Shown: positions 1 through 8,831, counted from the first letter of the stretch. The stretch: 64,000 bases of DNA from Neisseria flavescens (GCF_005221285.1 NZ_CP039886.1:930001-994000), one strand, 5' to 3'. The notes: generated by a model not told the origin, from the sequence alone. Made by a program: numbers and translations.

Positions 1-710
1 TTGACGAGTTTCACGTCAGTGATATTGCTGATGCCATGATTCTAGGCCGTTTGCTGGAAAACCTACTGAGTGAAGGTGTAGTCTTGGTAGCCACTTCCAA
101 CTACGCCCCATCCGAACTCTATCCTCAAGGCCAAAACCGCAGTAGCTTTCTGCCAACCATCTCCCTTATCGAGTCCAACCTGACCGTTTTAAATGTAGAT
201 GGCGGTGAAGATTACCGCTTGCGTACGTTGCGTCCTGCCGAAATTTTCTTTGTTCCCAATAATGAAGAAAACGAGCAAAAACTCGCTGCTTTATTTAAAG
301 AAATGAGCGGAATCTATGAATTAAACCCAGGTATCAGCATTATTCATGGACGGGAAATTCCTCATAAAGCCCAGTCAGAATGCGCCATCTGGTTTGATTT
401 CCGCGCATTATGTTTTGGCCCGCGCTCACAAGCAGACTATTTGTATTTAGCCGAACATTACGAGATGGTTTTCCTTTCAGGATTAGAACGCCTAACCCCT
501 CAAGAAAAAGCAGAAGCACGCCGTCTGACATGGTTAATTGACGTTTTATACGATTTCCGTGTGAAGCTGTGCGCCACCAGCGCAGTTGGCGTAAACGATA
601 TTTACATTGAAGGCGATTTTGCCGAAGAATTTACCCGTACAGCCAGCCGTATGATCGAAATGCAATCTGAAGTCTATTTGGAACAACCACACCTGACTTT
701 AAGCAAATAA
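1..710 (+). CDS. zapE: Cell division protein ZapE (AFG1-like ATPase), 5' truncated
   Basis: The gene enters from the left edge; the first full codon is at base 3 and reads DEFHVSDIADAM, the acidic Walker B region of the AFG1/ZapE P-loop ATPases. About 235 C-terminal residues are present, including the sensor-like stretch ATSNYAPSELYPQGQNR and the typical family ending. The Walker A motif must lie upstream, outside the window. In E. coli ZapE binds FtsZ at the septum and uses ATP to destabilise FtsZ polymers; that role is carried over by family only. The stop TAA is at 708-710, 94 bp before ndk, so the two are probably separately transcribed or loosely linked. Confidence 0.9.
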   Translation, partial: DEFHVSDIADAMILGRLLENLLSEGVVLVATSNYAPSELYPQGQNRSSFLPTISLIESNLTVLNVDGGEDYRLRTLRPAEIFFVPNNEENEQKLAALFKEMSGIYELNPGISIIHGREIPHKAQSECAIWFDFRALCFGPRSQADYLYLAEHYEMVFLSGLERLTPQEKAEARRLTWLIDVLYDFRVKLCATSAVGVNDIYIEGDFAEEFTRTASRMIEMQSEVYLEQPHLTLSK

Positions 711-804
711 TGCCTTTCCCAAAAAGGGGAGAAATTTGGTAGAATACACCTCCCTCGCCTCTTGGCTACGACAACTTACCTTTCAATAAAAACAAGGACA
801 TAAC

Positions 805-1230
805 ATGGCCATCGAACGTACGATTTCCATCATCAAACCCGATGCAGTAGAAAAAAACGTCATCGGCAAGATTTACAGCCGCTTTGAAGAAAACGGCTTG
901 CGCATTATTGCGGCAAAAATGAAACATCTCTCTGAGCGTGAAGCAAAAGAATTTTATGCCGTACACAAAGACCGCCCTTTTTATGAAGACTTGGTTAAAT
1001 TCATGACTCGCAATCCTGTCATGATTCAAGTATTAGAAGGTGAAAACGCCGTTGCCAAAAATCGTGAACTGATGGGCGCAACCAATCCATCCGATGCAGC
1101 TCCTGGCACAATCCGTGCCGACTTTGCAGAATCTGTCAGTGTTAATGCCGTACATGGTTCTGACAGCGTTGAAAATGCTGCAATTGAAATTGCTTACTTC
1201 TTCAGCCAAAGCGAAATCTGCCCACGCTAA
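805..1230 (+). CDS. ndk: Nucleoside diphosphate kinase
   Basis: A 141-residue protein, the normal length for Ndk. It transfers the gamma phosphate of ATP to nucleoside diphosphates through a phosphohistidine. The catalytic histidine is His117 in NAVHGSDS, and the N-terminal IERTISIIKPDAV and the ATNP and GTIRADF nucleotide-site motifs are all present. The ATG at 805 is preceded by AAGGAC as ribosome binding site. It is a cytoplasmic housekeeping enzyme. Downstream, before rlmN, is a 167-bp gap full of hairpins. Confidence 0.97.
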   Translation: MAIERTISIIKPDAVEKNVIGKIYSRFEENGLRIIAAKMKHLSEREAKEFYAVHKDRPFYEDLVKFMTRNPVMIQVLEGENAVAKNRELMGATNPSDAAPGTIRADFAESVSVNAVHGSDSVENAAIEIAYFFSQSEICPR

Positions 1231-1256
1231 GAATAAAAGCCTGTAGCCGCTTTACG

Positions 1257-1280
1257 GCCGTCCGATTCATATCGGACGGC
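1257..1280. repeat. Hairpin 1 between ndk and rlmN
   Basis: GCCGTCCGAT pairs perfectly with ATCGGACGGC around TCAT. It has no T tail on either side. It resembles a DUS stem but the sequence is different. Confidence 0.8.
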
Positions 1281-1309
1281 AAAACTGCTTTGTATGTCCT
1301 ACAAATTAA

Positions 1310-1321
1310 AGGCCGTCTGAA
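1310..1321 (+). repeat. Single DUS upstream of rlmN
   Basis: AGGCCGTCTGAA between the two hairpins of the ndk-rlmN gap. Confidence 0.9.
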
Positions 1322-1330
1322 AACCCAAAG

Positions 1331-1375
1331 GCTTTTAAAGCAAAGCTGCCCAATAAGCCCCTTTGCTTTAAAAGC
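1331..1375. repeat. 15-bp inverted repeat in the rlmN leader
   Basis: GCTTTTAAAGCAAAG (1331-1345) and CTTTGCTTTAAAAGC (1361-1375) pair perfectly over a 15-base loop, ending 22 bp before the rlmN ATG. Confidence 0.85.
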
Positions 1376-1397
1376 TTTCCTGAGAAACATAAAATAC

Positions 1398-2486
1398 ATG
1401 AAAACCAATCTACTGAATTACGATTTAAACGGACTAACGCAACACTTTGCCGAAATGGGCGAAAAGCCTTTTCGTGCCAAGCAGGTAATGCGTTGGATGC
1501 ATCAAGCGGGTGCACAAAACTTTGAAGAAATGACTGATTTGGCCAAATCATTGCGCGCCAAGTTGAATGAACAAGCCACAATCGAAGTGCCTAAATTAAT
1601 GATGGCACAAGAATCTACGGATGGTACACGCAAATGGTTGCTGGATGTCGGCACGGGCAACGGTGTAGAAACCGTCTTCATTCCCGAAGCTGAACGCGGA
1701 ACTTTGTGTATCTCTTCCCAAGTAGGTTGCGCATTGGAATGTACCTTCTGTTCTACCGGTCGACAAGGTTTCAACCGCAACCTGACTGCCGCTGAAATCA
1801 TCGGTCAGCTTTGGTGGGCCAATAAAGCCATGGGCGTTACCCCTAAAAACGAACGCGTTATCTCCAACGTTGTGATGATGGGCATGGGCGAACCCATGGC
1901 AAACTTTGACAATGTTGTTACCGCTTTGAGCATTATGCTGGATGATCACGGCTACGGCTTGAGCCGCCGCCGCGTGACTGTTTCCACTTCGGGCATGGTT
2001 CCACAAATGGATAGACTGCGTGATGCAATGCCTGTTGCTTTGGCTGTATCTTTACACGCATCTAACGATGAAGTGCGCGATCAGATTGTTCCTCTCAACA
2101 AAAAATACCCGCTCAAAGAATTGATGGCGGCCTGCCAACGTTATTTGGTCAAAGCACCCCGTGACTTTATTACTTTTGAATACGTTATGCTCGACGGTAT
2201 CAACGATAAAGCACAACATGCGCGTGAGTTGATTGAATTGGTTAAAGACGTACCCTGCAAATTCAATCTGATTCCGTTCAATCCTTTCCCAAATTCCGGC
2301 TACGAACGTTCTACCAATGAAAATATCCGTGTTTTCCGCGATATTCTGCAACAAGTCGGCTTTGTCGTTACTGTCCGCAAAACCCGCGGCGACGATATCG
2401 ATGCCGCTTGCGGACAACTGGCCGGACAAGTACAAGATAAAACACGTCGCCAACAAAAATGGCAACAGATTTTAGTCGAACAATAA
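1398..2486 (+). CDS. rlmN: Dual-specificity 23S rRNA (A2503-C2)/tRNA (A37-C2) methyltransferase RlmN
   Basis: A radical SAM enzyme that methylates C2 of adenosine in 23S rRNA and in some tRNAs. The [4Fe-4S] cysteines are Cys111, Cys115 and Cys118 in GCALECTFC; MMGMGEP and the C-terminal CGQL region are also visible. I chose ATG 1398 (MKTNLLNYDLNG, 362 aa). The same frame runs upstream to 1290, but that part translates a DUS and a hairpin (KGRLK and following) and does not resemble the family. It is the first gene of the run rlmN-pilW-rodZ-ispG, spaced 8 bp from pilW. Confidence 0.96.
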   Translation: MKTNLLNYDLNGLTQHFAEMGEKPFRAKQVMRWMHQAGAQNFEEMTDLAKSLRAKLNEQATIEVPKLMMAQESTDGTRKWLLDVGTGNGVETVFIPEAERGTLCISSQVGCALECTFCSTGRQGFNRNLTAAEIIGQLWWANKAMGVTPKNERVISNVVMMGMGEPMANFDNVVTALSIMLDDHGYGLSRRRVTVSTSGMVPQMDRLRDAMPVALAVSLHASNDEVRDQIVPLNKKYPLKELMAACQRYLVKAPRDFITFEYVMLDGINDKAQHARELIELVKDVPCKFNLIPFNPFPNSGYERSTNENIRVFRDILQQVGFVVTVRKTRGDDIDAACGQLAGQVQDKTRRQQKWQQILVEQ

Positions 2487-2494
2487 GGTTAATT

Positions 2495-3250
2495 ATGAAA
2501 ATCAAGTTCGGATTCGCTTTACTTACCGCACTGACTCTTTCTGCCTGCGCTTCCTCTTCCGGCCCAAGCCCTAAAGAACGTGCCATTCAAGTTTCTAATA
2601 TCAAAACCCAACTGGCTGTGGAATATATGCGCGGCCAAAACTACCGCCAAGCTACTGAAAGTATCGAAGAGGCGCTTAAGTCCAATTCAAAAAATGACCT
2701 TGCTTGGTTGGTACGCGCCGAGATTTATCAGTATTTGAAAGTCAAAGACAAAGCTCAGGAAAGCTTTCTTAAAGCATTGTCTTTAAAACCTGATAGTGCA
2801 GAAGTCAACAACAACTACGGTTGGTTCTTGTGCAATCAAATGAATGCACTGGCCGAATCTTTGGCTTATTTTGACAAAGCACTGGCCGACCCGACCTACC
2901 CAAGCCCCTTTATTGCCAATATGAATAAAGGCATTTGCAGTGCAAGGTTAGGCCAATACTCTTTAGCCCAAGCCTATTTGGAAAGGTCTTTAGCAGCGAA
3001 TCCGCAATTCTTCCCTGCTTTCAAAGAACTTGCCCGAACCAAAATGATGGCAGGAAGTCTGAACGATGCCGACTATTATTTCCGCCAATACCAAAGCAAA
3101 GTTGATGTCCTGCAGGCTGACGATTTGCTTTTAGGCTGGCGTTTGGCTACCGCCTTGGGCAATAAACACGCCGCATACGAATACGAAGCCCAACTTAGGG
3201 CAAACTTCCCCTATTCAGACGAACTACAAACTGTCACAACGGGCCACTAA
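2495..3250 (+). CDS. pilW: Type IV pilus biogenesis/stability lipoprotein PilW (PilF family)
   Basis: A 251-residue lipoprotein. The N-terminus MKIKFGFALLTALTLSAC is a lipoprotein signal with lipobox LSAC, so the mature protein starts at the Cys and should be anchored in the outer membrane. The rest is a chain of TPR helices (for example YRQATESIEEALKSNS and AQESFLKALSLKPDSAEV). In Neisseria, PilW stabilises pilus fibres and secretin multimers. The start at 2495 follows AATAAGG; an in-frame extension to 2459 overlaps rlmN and would bury the signal peptide. The stop abuts the next ATG directly. Confidence 0.92.
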   Translation: MKIKFGFALLTALTLSACASSSGPSPKERAIQVSNIKTQLAVEYMRGQNYRQATESIEEALKSNSKNDLAWLVRAEIYQYLKVKDKAQESFLKALSLKPDSAEVNNNYGWFLCNQMNALAESLAYFDKALADPTYPSPFIANMNKGICSARLGQYSLAQAYLERSLAANPQFFPAFKELARTKMMAGSLNDADYYFRQYQSKVDVLQADDLLLGWRLATALGNKHAAYEYEAQLRANFPYSDELQTVTTGH

Positions 3251-4135
3251 ATGGAAAATAACGATAAAATCAACTACGACACACAAGCCGCCAAAACATT
3301 GGGGGATGAATTACGCAAACACAGAACTGATGCCAAAATCGATATTCAAGATGTTGCTTCACGTTTGAAACTGTCTACCGAACAAATTGATGCTTTGGAA
3401 AAAGGGGAATATTCAGGCTTTCCCGGTTTAGTCTTTGTTTCAGGCTATTTGCGTTCATATGCACGATTTCTAAAAATCGACGAACAAACCATCGCCAAAC
3501 ATTTGCTCTCTATTACTCCGCAACTTGAAGACCATGTATACGCGGTAACACGCAGCGCCAACACCGGCTTAAGCTACACAGACACTGAAAAACAAGGCTT
3601 CCCAAAATGGATATTGGGGATAGCCGCATTGGCTTTGGCTGTAGGCGGTGTTTACTTTTGGCAAAGTAAATCCAGTTTTGAAAACGAACAGGCAAATATT
3701 CAAAACAGCAAAGATGTTGCTGATACGATGAAAACGCCTGCCTTAAAAACGGATAATGTTGCCGTTAGCGAAATGACGGAAGACGGCAAAAAAGAAATAA
3801 CCAATAAGCCTGAAGTGGCTAATGATCAAGCAGCTTCTGAAGCTTCTGCCGTAGCTCAAGAAGAGAAGCCTGCCGTCAAAGTTGAGAAAGACGAACTTTG
3901 GATTAAAGTCCAATACCGAAGCAATCTGATTATTACAGACAAAGATGGAAAAGTAGTATTCAGCCGTATCGTTCCGGCCGGAAGCGAACAACGTCTGAGA
4001 GGTGGCGCGCCTTACAATGTTTGGATCGGTATTGCAGCCGGTTCGGAAGCCAATTACGGCGGCACACCTATCGAACCTTTGAAATACCGTGTTGCCGGTG
4101 AAAAATCCGCCTCTTTTGTTGCAGGAAAAAACTAA
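3251..4135 (+). CDS. rodZ: RodZ-like helix-turn-helix membrane protein
   Basis: A 294-residue bitopic protein with the RodZ layout. Residues about 15-85 are a cytoplasmic XRE-type HTH domain (LGDELRKHRTDAKIDIQDVA ... VSGYLRSYARFLKID), residues about 120-140 a single membrane segment (WILGIAALALAVGGVYFW), then a charged linker and a C-terminal periplasmic DUF4115 domain (LWIKVQYRSNLIITDKDGK). RodZ links the MreB cytoskeleton to the cell-wall machinery in rods; most Neisseria are cocci, so the job here may differ. It starts one base after the pilW stop and ends one base before the ispG ATG, so it is translated in one operon. Confidence 0.88.
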   Translation: MENNDKINYDTQAAKTLGDELRKHRTDAKIDIQDVASRLKLSTEQIDALEKGEYSGFPGLVFVSGYLRSYARFLKIDEQTIAKHLLSITPQLEDHVYAVTRSANTGLSYTDTEKQGFPKWILGIAALALAVGGVYFWQSKSSFENEQANIQNSKDVADTMKTPALKTDNVAVSEMTEDGKKEITNKPEVANDQAASEASAVAQEEKPAVKVEKDELWIKVQYRSNLIITDKDGKVVFSRIVPAGSEQRLRGGAPYNVWIGIAAGSEANYGGTPIEPLKYRVAGEKSASFVAGKN

Positions 4136-4136
4136 A

Positions 4137-5402
4137 ATGACCACACCTAAACGCCGTCAGACACATCAAGTCAAAATTGACCACCTCATCATCGGCTCCG
4201 AGGCGCCCGTTCTTGTTCAATCCATGACCAATACGGATACGGCAGATGCCGCAGCAACTGCCCGACAAGTCAAAGAATTGAGCGATGCCGGCTCGGAAAT
4301 GGTCCGCATCACAGTCAATACTCCTGAAGCGGCTTCCAAAGTATCCGAAATCCGCAGCCGCTTAGACGATATGGGCTACACCACACCCCTGATTGGTGAT
4401 TTCCATTTTAATGGCGAACGCTTATTGGCCGAATTTCCTGAGTGCGGCAAAGCCTTGGCCAAATATCGGATTAACCCGGGCAATGTCGGCAAAGGCGCAA
4501 AGGGTGATGAAAAATTTGCCTTTATGATTCGTACTGCCGCAGAAAACAATAAAGCCGTACGCATCGGTGTAAACTGGGGTTCGCTTGATCAAAGCCTTGC
4601 CAAGCGCATGATGGATGCCAACCTAGCTTCTGCCACACCGAAGCCGCCTGAAGAAATCATGAAAGAGGCTTTGATTGTTTCGGCGCTGGAATCGGCAGAA
4701 AAAGCCGTGGCTTTGGGCTTACCCGAAGACAAAATCATTTTGTCGTGCAAGGTCAGCGCCGTACAAGACTTGATTCAGGTTTACCGCGAATTAGGCAGCC
4801 GTTGCCGTTACCCGCTCCATCTCGGTCTGACTGAAGCAGGCATGGGCAGCAAGGGCATTGTGGCTTCCACAGCAGCTTTGTCCGTATTGTTGCAAGAAGG
4901 TATCGGCGACACCATTCGAATTTCCCTTACGCCCGAACCCGGCTCCCCACGCACACAAGAAGTCATTGTCGGTCAGGAAATCCTGCAGACCATGGGCTTG
5001 CGCTCCTTTACGCCAATGGTTACAGCCTGCCCGGGTTGCGGCCGTACCACCAGTACCGTATTTCAAGAGTTGGCTCAAGACGTACAAAACTATTTACGTC
5101 AGAAAATGGCTGTTTGGCGCACTGAATATCCAGGCGTTGAATCATTGAACGTCGCTGTAATGGGTTGCGTGGTAAATGGTCCGGGCGAGAGCAAGCTTGC
5201 CGATATCGGTATCAGCCTACCCGGTACAGGCGAAACTCCGGTTGCGCCGGTTTATGTAGACGGCGAACGGAAAGTCACTCTCAAAGGCGACAATATCGCT
5301 GCCGAGTTTTTACAAATCGTTGAAGATTATGTTAAAACCAACTACTGCGAAGGTGGCGCAAAGCGTAAGCAAAACCGCGTCATTCCGATTCAATCTGCCT
5401 AA
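4137..5402 (+). CDS. ispG: (E)-4-hydroxy-3-methylbut-2-enyl-diphosphate synthase IspG
   Basis: A 421-residue iron-sulfur enzyme of the MEP isoprenoid pathway that reduces MEcPP to HMBPP. The cluster-binding cysteines are in TACPGCGRT and MGCVVNGPGE; IRINPGN-like (YRINPGNVG) and VSALESAEKA regions fit the TIM-barrel domain. I chose ATG 4137 (MTTPKRRQTHQVKI), one base after the rodZ stop; an upstream in-frame ATG at 4089 lies inside rodZ. It is the last gene of the rlmN-pilW-rodZ-ispG run; no hairpin terminator follows, only a single DUS before the next gene. Confidence 0.96.
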   Translation: MTTPKRRQTHQVKIDHLIIGSEAPVLVQSMTNTDTADAAATARQVKELSDAGSEMVRITVNTPEAASKVSEIRSRLDDMGYTTPLIGDFHFNGERLLAEFPECGKALAKYRINPGNVGKGAKGDEKFAFMIRTAAENNKAVRIGVNWGSLDQSLAKRMMDANLASATPKPPEEIMKEALIVSALESAEKAVALGLPEDKIILSCKVSAVQDLIQVYRELGSRCRYPLHLGLTEAGMGSKGIVASTAALSVLLQEGIGDTIRISLTPEPGSPRTQEVIVGQEILQTMGLRSFTPMVTACPGCGRTTSTVFQELAQDVQNYLRQKMAVWRTEYPGVESLNVAVMGCVVNGPGESKLADIGISLPGTGETPVAPVYVDGERKVTLKGDNIAAEFLQIVEDYVKTNYCEGGAKRKQNRVIPIQSA

Positions 5403-5420
5403 AACATTTTCAAGATAAAG

Positions 5421-5432
5421 AGGCCGTCTGAA
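5421..5432 (+). repeat. Single DUS AGGCCGTCTGAA upstream of the DUF817 gene
   Basis: A lone uptake sequence three bases before the start codon of the DUF817 gene, where the Shine-Dalgarno site would be expected. It shows how uptake sequences intrude into translation initiation regions here. Confidence 0.9.
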
Positions 5433-5435
5433 AAT

Positions 5436-6281
5436 ATGTTGGGCAAACTGGATACTTGGCTGACTGAGCACCCCAAACGCAAGGATTTGCATGGTTGGCG
5501 ACGCTTTATCGTTGAATTTTGGTTTTTTGGTTTGAAAGAAGCACGAGCCTGCTTATTTGCAGGCTTGTTTTTCATTGCCATGTTCCTCGTTCCGAAAACA
5601 GGCTGGTTGGGGATTTCGCGCTACGACCTGCTGCTGATTTTTGCCATCTCCGTACAAGCAGCCATGCTGTATTTCAAGCTGGAAACTTGGGATGAAGTGA
5701 AATCGATTACGCTGTTTCACTTGGTGGGCTTTGCTTTAGAGTGGTTCAAGACATCAGGCGATATCCAGTCTTGGAGCTATCCTGATGAGGCTTATACCAA
5801 AATCGGCGGCGTACCGCTGTTTGCGGGCTTTATGTATGCCGCAGTCGGCAGCTATATCATTCAAGCATGGCGGCTGTTTGACCTCAAAATCAAAAGCCAT
5901 CCGCCGTATTGGTTGGGCACTTTGTGCGCACTGGCGATTTATATCAATTTTTTCACCCATCACTATATCGGCGACTATCGCTGGTATCTCGCTGCTTTTG
6001 CTCTCGGCCTATACGCCCGGACAACGGTCTTATACACGCCCTATGACACCACTCGCAAAATGCCGCTCCTGCTCGCTTTCGTCCTGATCGGATTTTTTAT
6101 TTGGCTGGCGGAAAATTTGGGAACCCTATTCGGCGTTTGGCGCTATCCCAACCAAATCGGCGCATGGGCATCGGTACACATCAGCAAATGGAGTTCATGG
6201 GCTTTACTGGTGATGATGACTTTTACCATCGTTGCGAATTTAAAACACATCAAACATACCATCAGCGTATCGAAAGATTAG
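5436..6281 (+). CDS. DUF817 family integral membrane protein
   Basis: A 281-residue polytopic membrane protein of the DUF817 family, function unknown. I see about eight hydrophobic segments and the family's conserved aromatic/charged stretches (EFWFFGLKEARACLF, LETWDEVKSI, FKTSGDIQSWSYP, HHYIGDYRWYL). The E...T.GD.QSW pattern suggests a membrane-embedded polar site, but that is inference. ATG 5436 comes directly after a DUS and has no good Shine-Dalgarno. The gene is 33 bp downstream of ispG on the same strand and ends at a DUS-pair terminator. Confidence 0.8.
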   Translation: MLGKLDTWLTEHPKRKDLHGWRRFIVEFWFFGLKEARACLFAGLFFIAMFLVPKTGWLGISRYDLLLIFAISVQAAMLYFKLETWDEVKSITLFHLVGFALEWFKTSGDIQSWSYPDEAYTKIGGVPLFAGFMYAAVGSYIIQAWRLFDLKIKSHPPYWLGTLCALAIYINFFTHHYIGDYRWYLAAFALGLYARTTVLYTPYDTTRKMPLLLAFVLIGFFIWLAENLGTLFGVWRYPNQIGAWASVHISKWSSWALLVMMTFTIVANLKHIKHTISVSKD

Positions 6282-6296
6282 TTATTTAACATTTGA

Positions 6297-6327
6297 AAAG
6301 GCCGTCTGAAACTTTCAGACGGCCTTT
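6297..6327. terminator. DUS-pair terminator (DUF817 gene / MFS gene, convergent)
   Basis: Inverted AGGCCGTCTGAA copies form AAAAGGCCGTCTGAAA / TTTCAGACGGCCTTT with a two-base loop and T/A runs on both sides. It lies between two convergent genes and should act in both directions. Confidence 0.92.
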
Positions 6328-6339
6328 AATTTTCAACAA

Positions 6340-7881
6340 TCAATTAAACAAACTTAATGCTTTAACAAACACCATAATGACACCATAGCACAAAGGGATA
6401 CAGACCAAAGCCCAGCGCCACCATACGCCGATACCACCCACTGATACTTTCTTGCTGATCAGATAGGCATCGGATACAGCGGTTTCATCATCGGGGTTGC
6501 CGCTATGTGCCGCGACCTTAATATCTTTTTCGTGATGCTTTTCGTGAACCGAACGGACACTCAAATTACACAACAAACCGACAATCAACAAACCTGCCAT
6601 GATGTACATGGTAATGCTATAAGCCTCGGCAGCCGGAACGCCGCTTTCAATTTGACTTTGGCGGATATAGTTGACCAACACCGGGCCAATAACGGCCGCA
6701 GTTGACCATGCCAGCAAAATCCTGCCGTGGATTGCACCAACTTGATAAGTGCCGAACAAATCCTTCAGATACGCCGGAATCGCTGCGAAACCGCCGCCAT
6801 ACATGGAAATGATGACGCAGAACCCAATAACAAACAAAGCCTTGTTACCGCTCTCGCCAATTGACGGAATGGCAAAATACAATAGCGAGCCGAGCACAAA
6901 GAAAATGGTATACGTATTTTTACGCCCAATTTTGTCGGACACGCTGGACCACAAAAAACGGCCGCCCATATTAAACAGGCTCAACAGGCTCACAAAACCT
7001 GCCGCCGCACCCGCACCAATGGCAGCCTGTTTACCGACAGAAGTTTCAGAAAACAGCTCCTGAATCATGACAGAAGCCTGACCCAAAACGCCAATACCCG
7101 CCGTCACGTTCAGACATAACACCCAAAACAAGAGCCAAAATTGCGGCGTCTTCATGGCTTCGGAAACATTGACGTGGTTACTGCTGACCAATTTGCTTTT
7201 GATTTTCGGCGCAACATAACCTTTAGGTTTCCAACCATCGGCAGGTATGCGGATGGTAAACGCGCCGAACATCATCAACACCAGATAAAACAACCCTAAA
7301 ACGACAAAAGCCTGCGCTACGCCAACCGAAGTTTCACTGGAGAAAAAACTCATCAACGACACGGATAAAGGCGAGGCCAACATCGCGCCGCCACCAAAAC
7401 CCATAATCGCCAAACCTGTCGCCATGCCCGGTTTATCGGGAAACCATTTCATTAGCGTCGATACAGGCCCGATATAACCCAAGCCCAAACCAACTCCGCC
7501 AATCACACCGTTGCCCAAATAAAGCAAAAACAGATTGTGCGTATGGACACCGATAGCCGACACAAAAAAGCCCAAGCTAAAGCAGCAGGCAGCAACGAAC
7601 ATCGCCTTACGCGGCCCAACGCGTTCCATCCAAGTACCGAACATAGCCGCAGACGCGCCCAACATCGCCAAGGCAATGCTGAAAATCCAACCGACCGTGG
7701 TCAGTTTCCAATCTCCTGCAGCCGACTCAGTGATACCGATAAGCTTAGTCAGCGGCGCATTGAACACGGAATAAGCGTATATCTGCCCGATGGCAAGATG
7801 CACGGCTAAAGCGGCGGGCGGTACCAGCCAACGATTAAATCCGGGTTTGGCAATGGTCGCCTCACGGTCTAGAAATTTCAT
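6340..7881 (-). CDS. MFS transporter, oxalate/formate antiporter (OFA) family
   Basis: A 513-residue major facilitator with about 12 membrane segments. The first helix PPAALAVHLAIGQIYAYSVF and the G-rich helix NGVIGGVGLGLGYIGPVSTLMKWFP (about residues 130-155) match OFA-family members (L-lactate/oxalate/formate type permeases). The substrate cannot be read from the sequence. I chose ATG 7881 (MKFLDREATIAKPGF), preceded on the minus strand by AGAGGATTTT; a longer frame to 7935 adds 18 residues of no family similarity. A hydrophilic loop and a last TM (WWRWALVCIPLCYGVIMVFV) close the protein. Monocistronic between DUS terminators. Confidence 0.85.
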   Translation of the reverse strand: MKFLDREATIAKPGFNRWLVPPAALAVHLAIGQIYAYSVFNAPLTKLIGITESAAGDWKLTTVGWIFSIALAMLGASAAMFGTWMERVGPRKAMFVAACCFSLGFFVSAIGVHTHNLFLLYLGNGVIGGVGLGLGYIGPVSTLMKWFPDKPGMATGLAIMGFGGGAMLASPLSVSLMSFFSSETSVGVAQAFVVLGLFYLVLMMFGAFTIRIPADGWKPKGYVAPKIKSKLVSSNHVNVSEAMKTPQFWLLFWVLCLNVTAGIGVLGQASVMIQELFSETSVGKQAAIGAGAAAGFVSLLSLFNMGGRFLWSSVSDKIGRKNTYTIFFVLGSLLYFAIPSIGESGNKALFVIGFCVIISMYGGGFAAIPAYLKDLFGTYQVGAIHGRILLAWSTAAVIGPVLVNYIRQSQIESGVPAAEAYSITMYIMAGLLIVGLLCNLSVRSVHEKHHEKDIKVAAHSGNPDDETAVSDAYLISKKVSVGGIGVWWRWALVCIPLCYGVIMVFVKALSLFN

Positions 7882-8055
7882 AAAATCCTCTTGTCTATGT
7901 GTGTCAAACGCTGATTCCATATCATGCGGAATCAAAAAATTGTTGACAATATTTTAGCATAATCTCTCGTTTATCCTTTTTTCTGCTCTATGATAATTTT
8001 GCGCATCAGACAGAAAAAACATTCATCTAAACCATTTCATCACACCAGTATCTAC

Positions 8056-8091
8056 AAAAAGGCCGTCTGAAAATTCTTCAGACGGCCTTTT
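8056..8091. terminator. DUS-pair terminator after sodB
   Basis: AAAAAGGCCGTCTGAA and TTCAGACGGCCTTTT arms around a short loop, 14 bp past the sodB stop on the minus strand. It isolates sodB from the leftward MFS gene. Confidence 0.9.
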
Positions 8092-8104
8092 CATTCATAT
8101 CGTT

Positions 8105-8686
8105 TTATGCGGCGAAGCGTTTGGCAACTTCATCCCAGTTAACGATTTCCCAGAAACCTTTCAGGTAGTTAGGACGGCTGTTGCGATAGTCGATGTAGTA
8201 GGCGTGTTCCCATACGTCGCAAGTCAACAGCGGAGTGTTTTCAGTAGTCAGCGGAGTACCTGCATTGGAAGTAGAAACCAGATCCAATTCACCGGCAGGC
8301 GTTTTCACCAACCATGCCCAACCGGAGCCGAAAGTACCGGCCGCGCAAGCATTGAACGCTTCTTGGAATTTCTCGAAGCTGCCCCATTTGGCGTCGATGG
8401 CTGCAGCCAATTCGCCGACAGGTTTGCCTTGGCCTTTAGGGGTAAAGCCCAGCCAGTAGAAAGTGTGATTCCAAGTTTGGGCAGCATTGTTGAACATACC
8501 GCCGGAAGATTTTTTCACGATTTCTTCCAAAGGCATTTCTTCAAACTCAGTGCCTTTGATTTGATTGTTCAAATTGGTGATGTAGGTTTGATGGTGTTTG
8601 CCGTAGTGGAACTCCAAAGTTTCTTTGGTCAGATGAGGGGACAAGGCATCCAGTTCATAAGGCAATTGTGGCAGCTTGTGTTCCAT
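8105..8686 (-). CDS. sodB: Superoxide dismutase [Fe]
   Basis: A 193-residue Fe/Mn-type superoxide dismutase converting superoxide to hydrogen peroxide and oxygen. The metal ligands are visible: His27 in EFHYGKHHQTY, the His in TWNHTFYW, and the Asp and His in DVWEHAYYIDYRN. The motif AAQTWNHTFYWLGFTP and the length are typical of cytoplasmic FeSOD; no signal peptide is present. The ATG follows AGGAGC. A consensus-like promoter lies just upstream (8710-8737) and a DUS terminator follows, so it is a single-gene unit. Confidence 0.96.
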   Translation of the reverse strand: MEHKLPQLPYELDALSPHLTKETLEFHYGKHHQTYITNLNNQIKGTEFEEMPLEEIVKKSSGGMFNNAAQTWNHTFYWLGFTPKGQGKPVGELAAAIDAKWGSFEKFQEAFNACAAGTFGSGWAWLVKTPAGELDLVSTSNAGTPLTTENTPLLTCDVWEHAYYIDYRNSRPNYLKGFWEIVNWDEVAKRFAA

Positions 8687-8709
8687 TTTTATGCTCCTAA
8701 TTCTTGATA

Positions 8710-8746
8710 TTTATATTTTGGTAGTGTGTGTTGTCAAATCGACAAC
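8710..8746 (-). promoter_or_regulatory. sodB promoter with overlapping dyad
   Basis: On the minus strand TTGACA (8732-8737) and TATAAA (8710-8715) are 16 bp apart, close to the sigma-70 consensus. An inverted repeat GTTGTC-N5-GACAAC (8730-8735 and 8741-8746) covers the -35 box and could bind a regulator. The promoter is strong by sequence; the operator is inference. Confidence 0.7.
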
Positions 8747-8799
8747 ATGGCTATTTTACCTGCTTTAGCCTAAACAAACCAATTGAACTTACACTGCGT

Positions 8800-8805
8800 T
8801 ATAAT
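8800..8805 (+). promoter_or_regulatory. Candidate -10 box of dnaB
   Basis: A perfect TATAAT lies 26 bp before the dnaB start. I see no good -35 hexamer at 16-18 bp, so this is only a partial promoter call. Confidence 0.45.
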
Positions 8806-8831
8806 AGCGGATTGCAATTTTCCAGCCAGAG

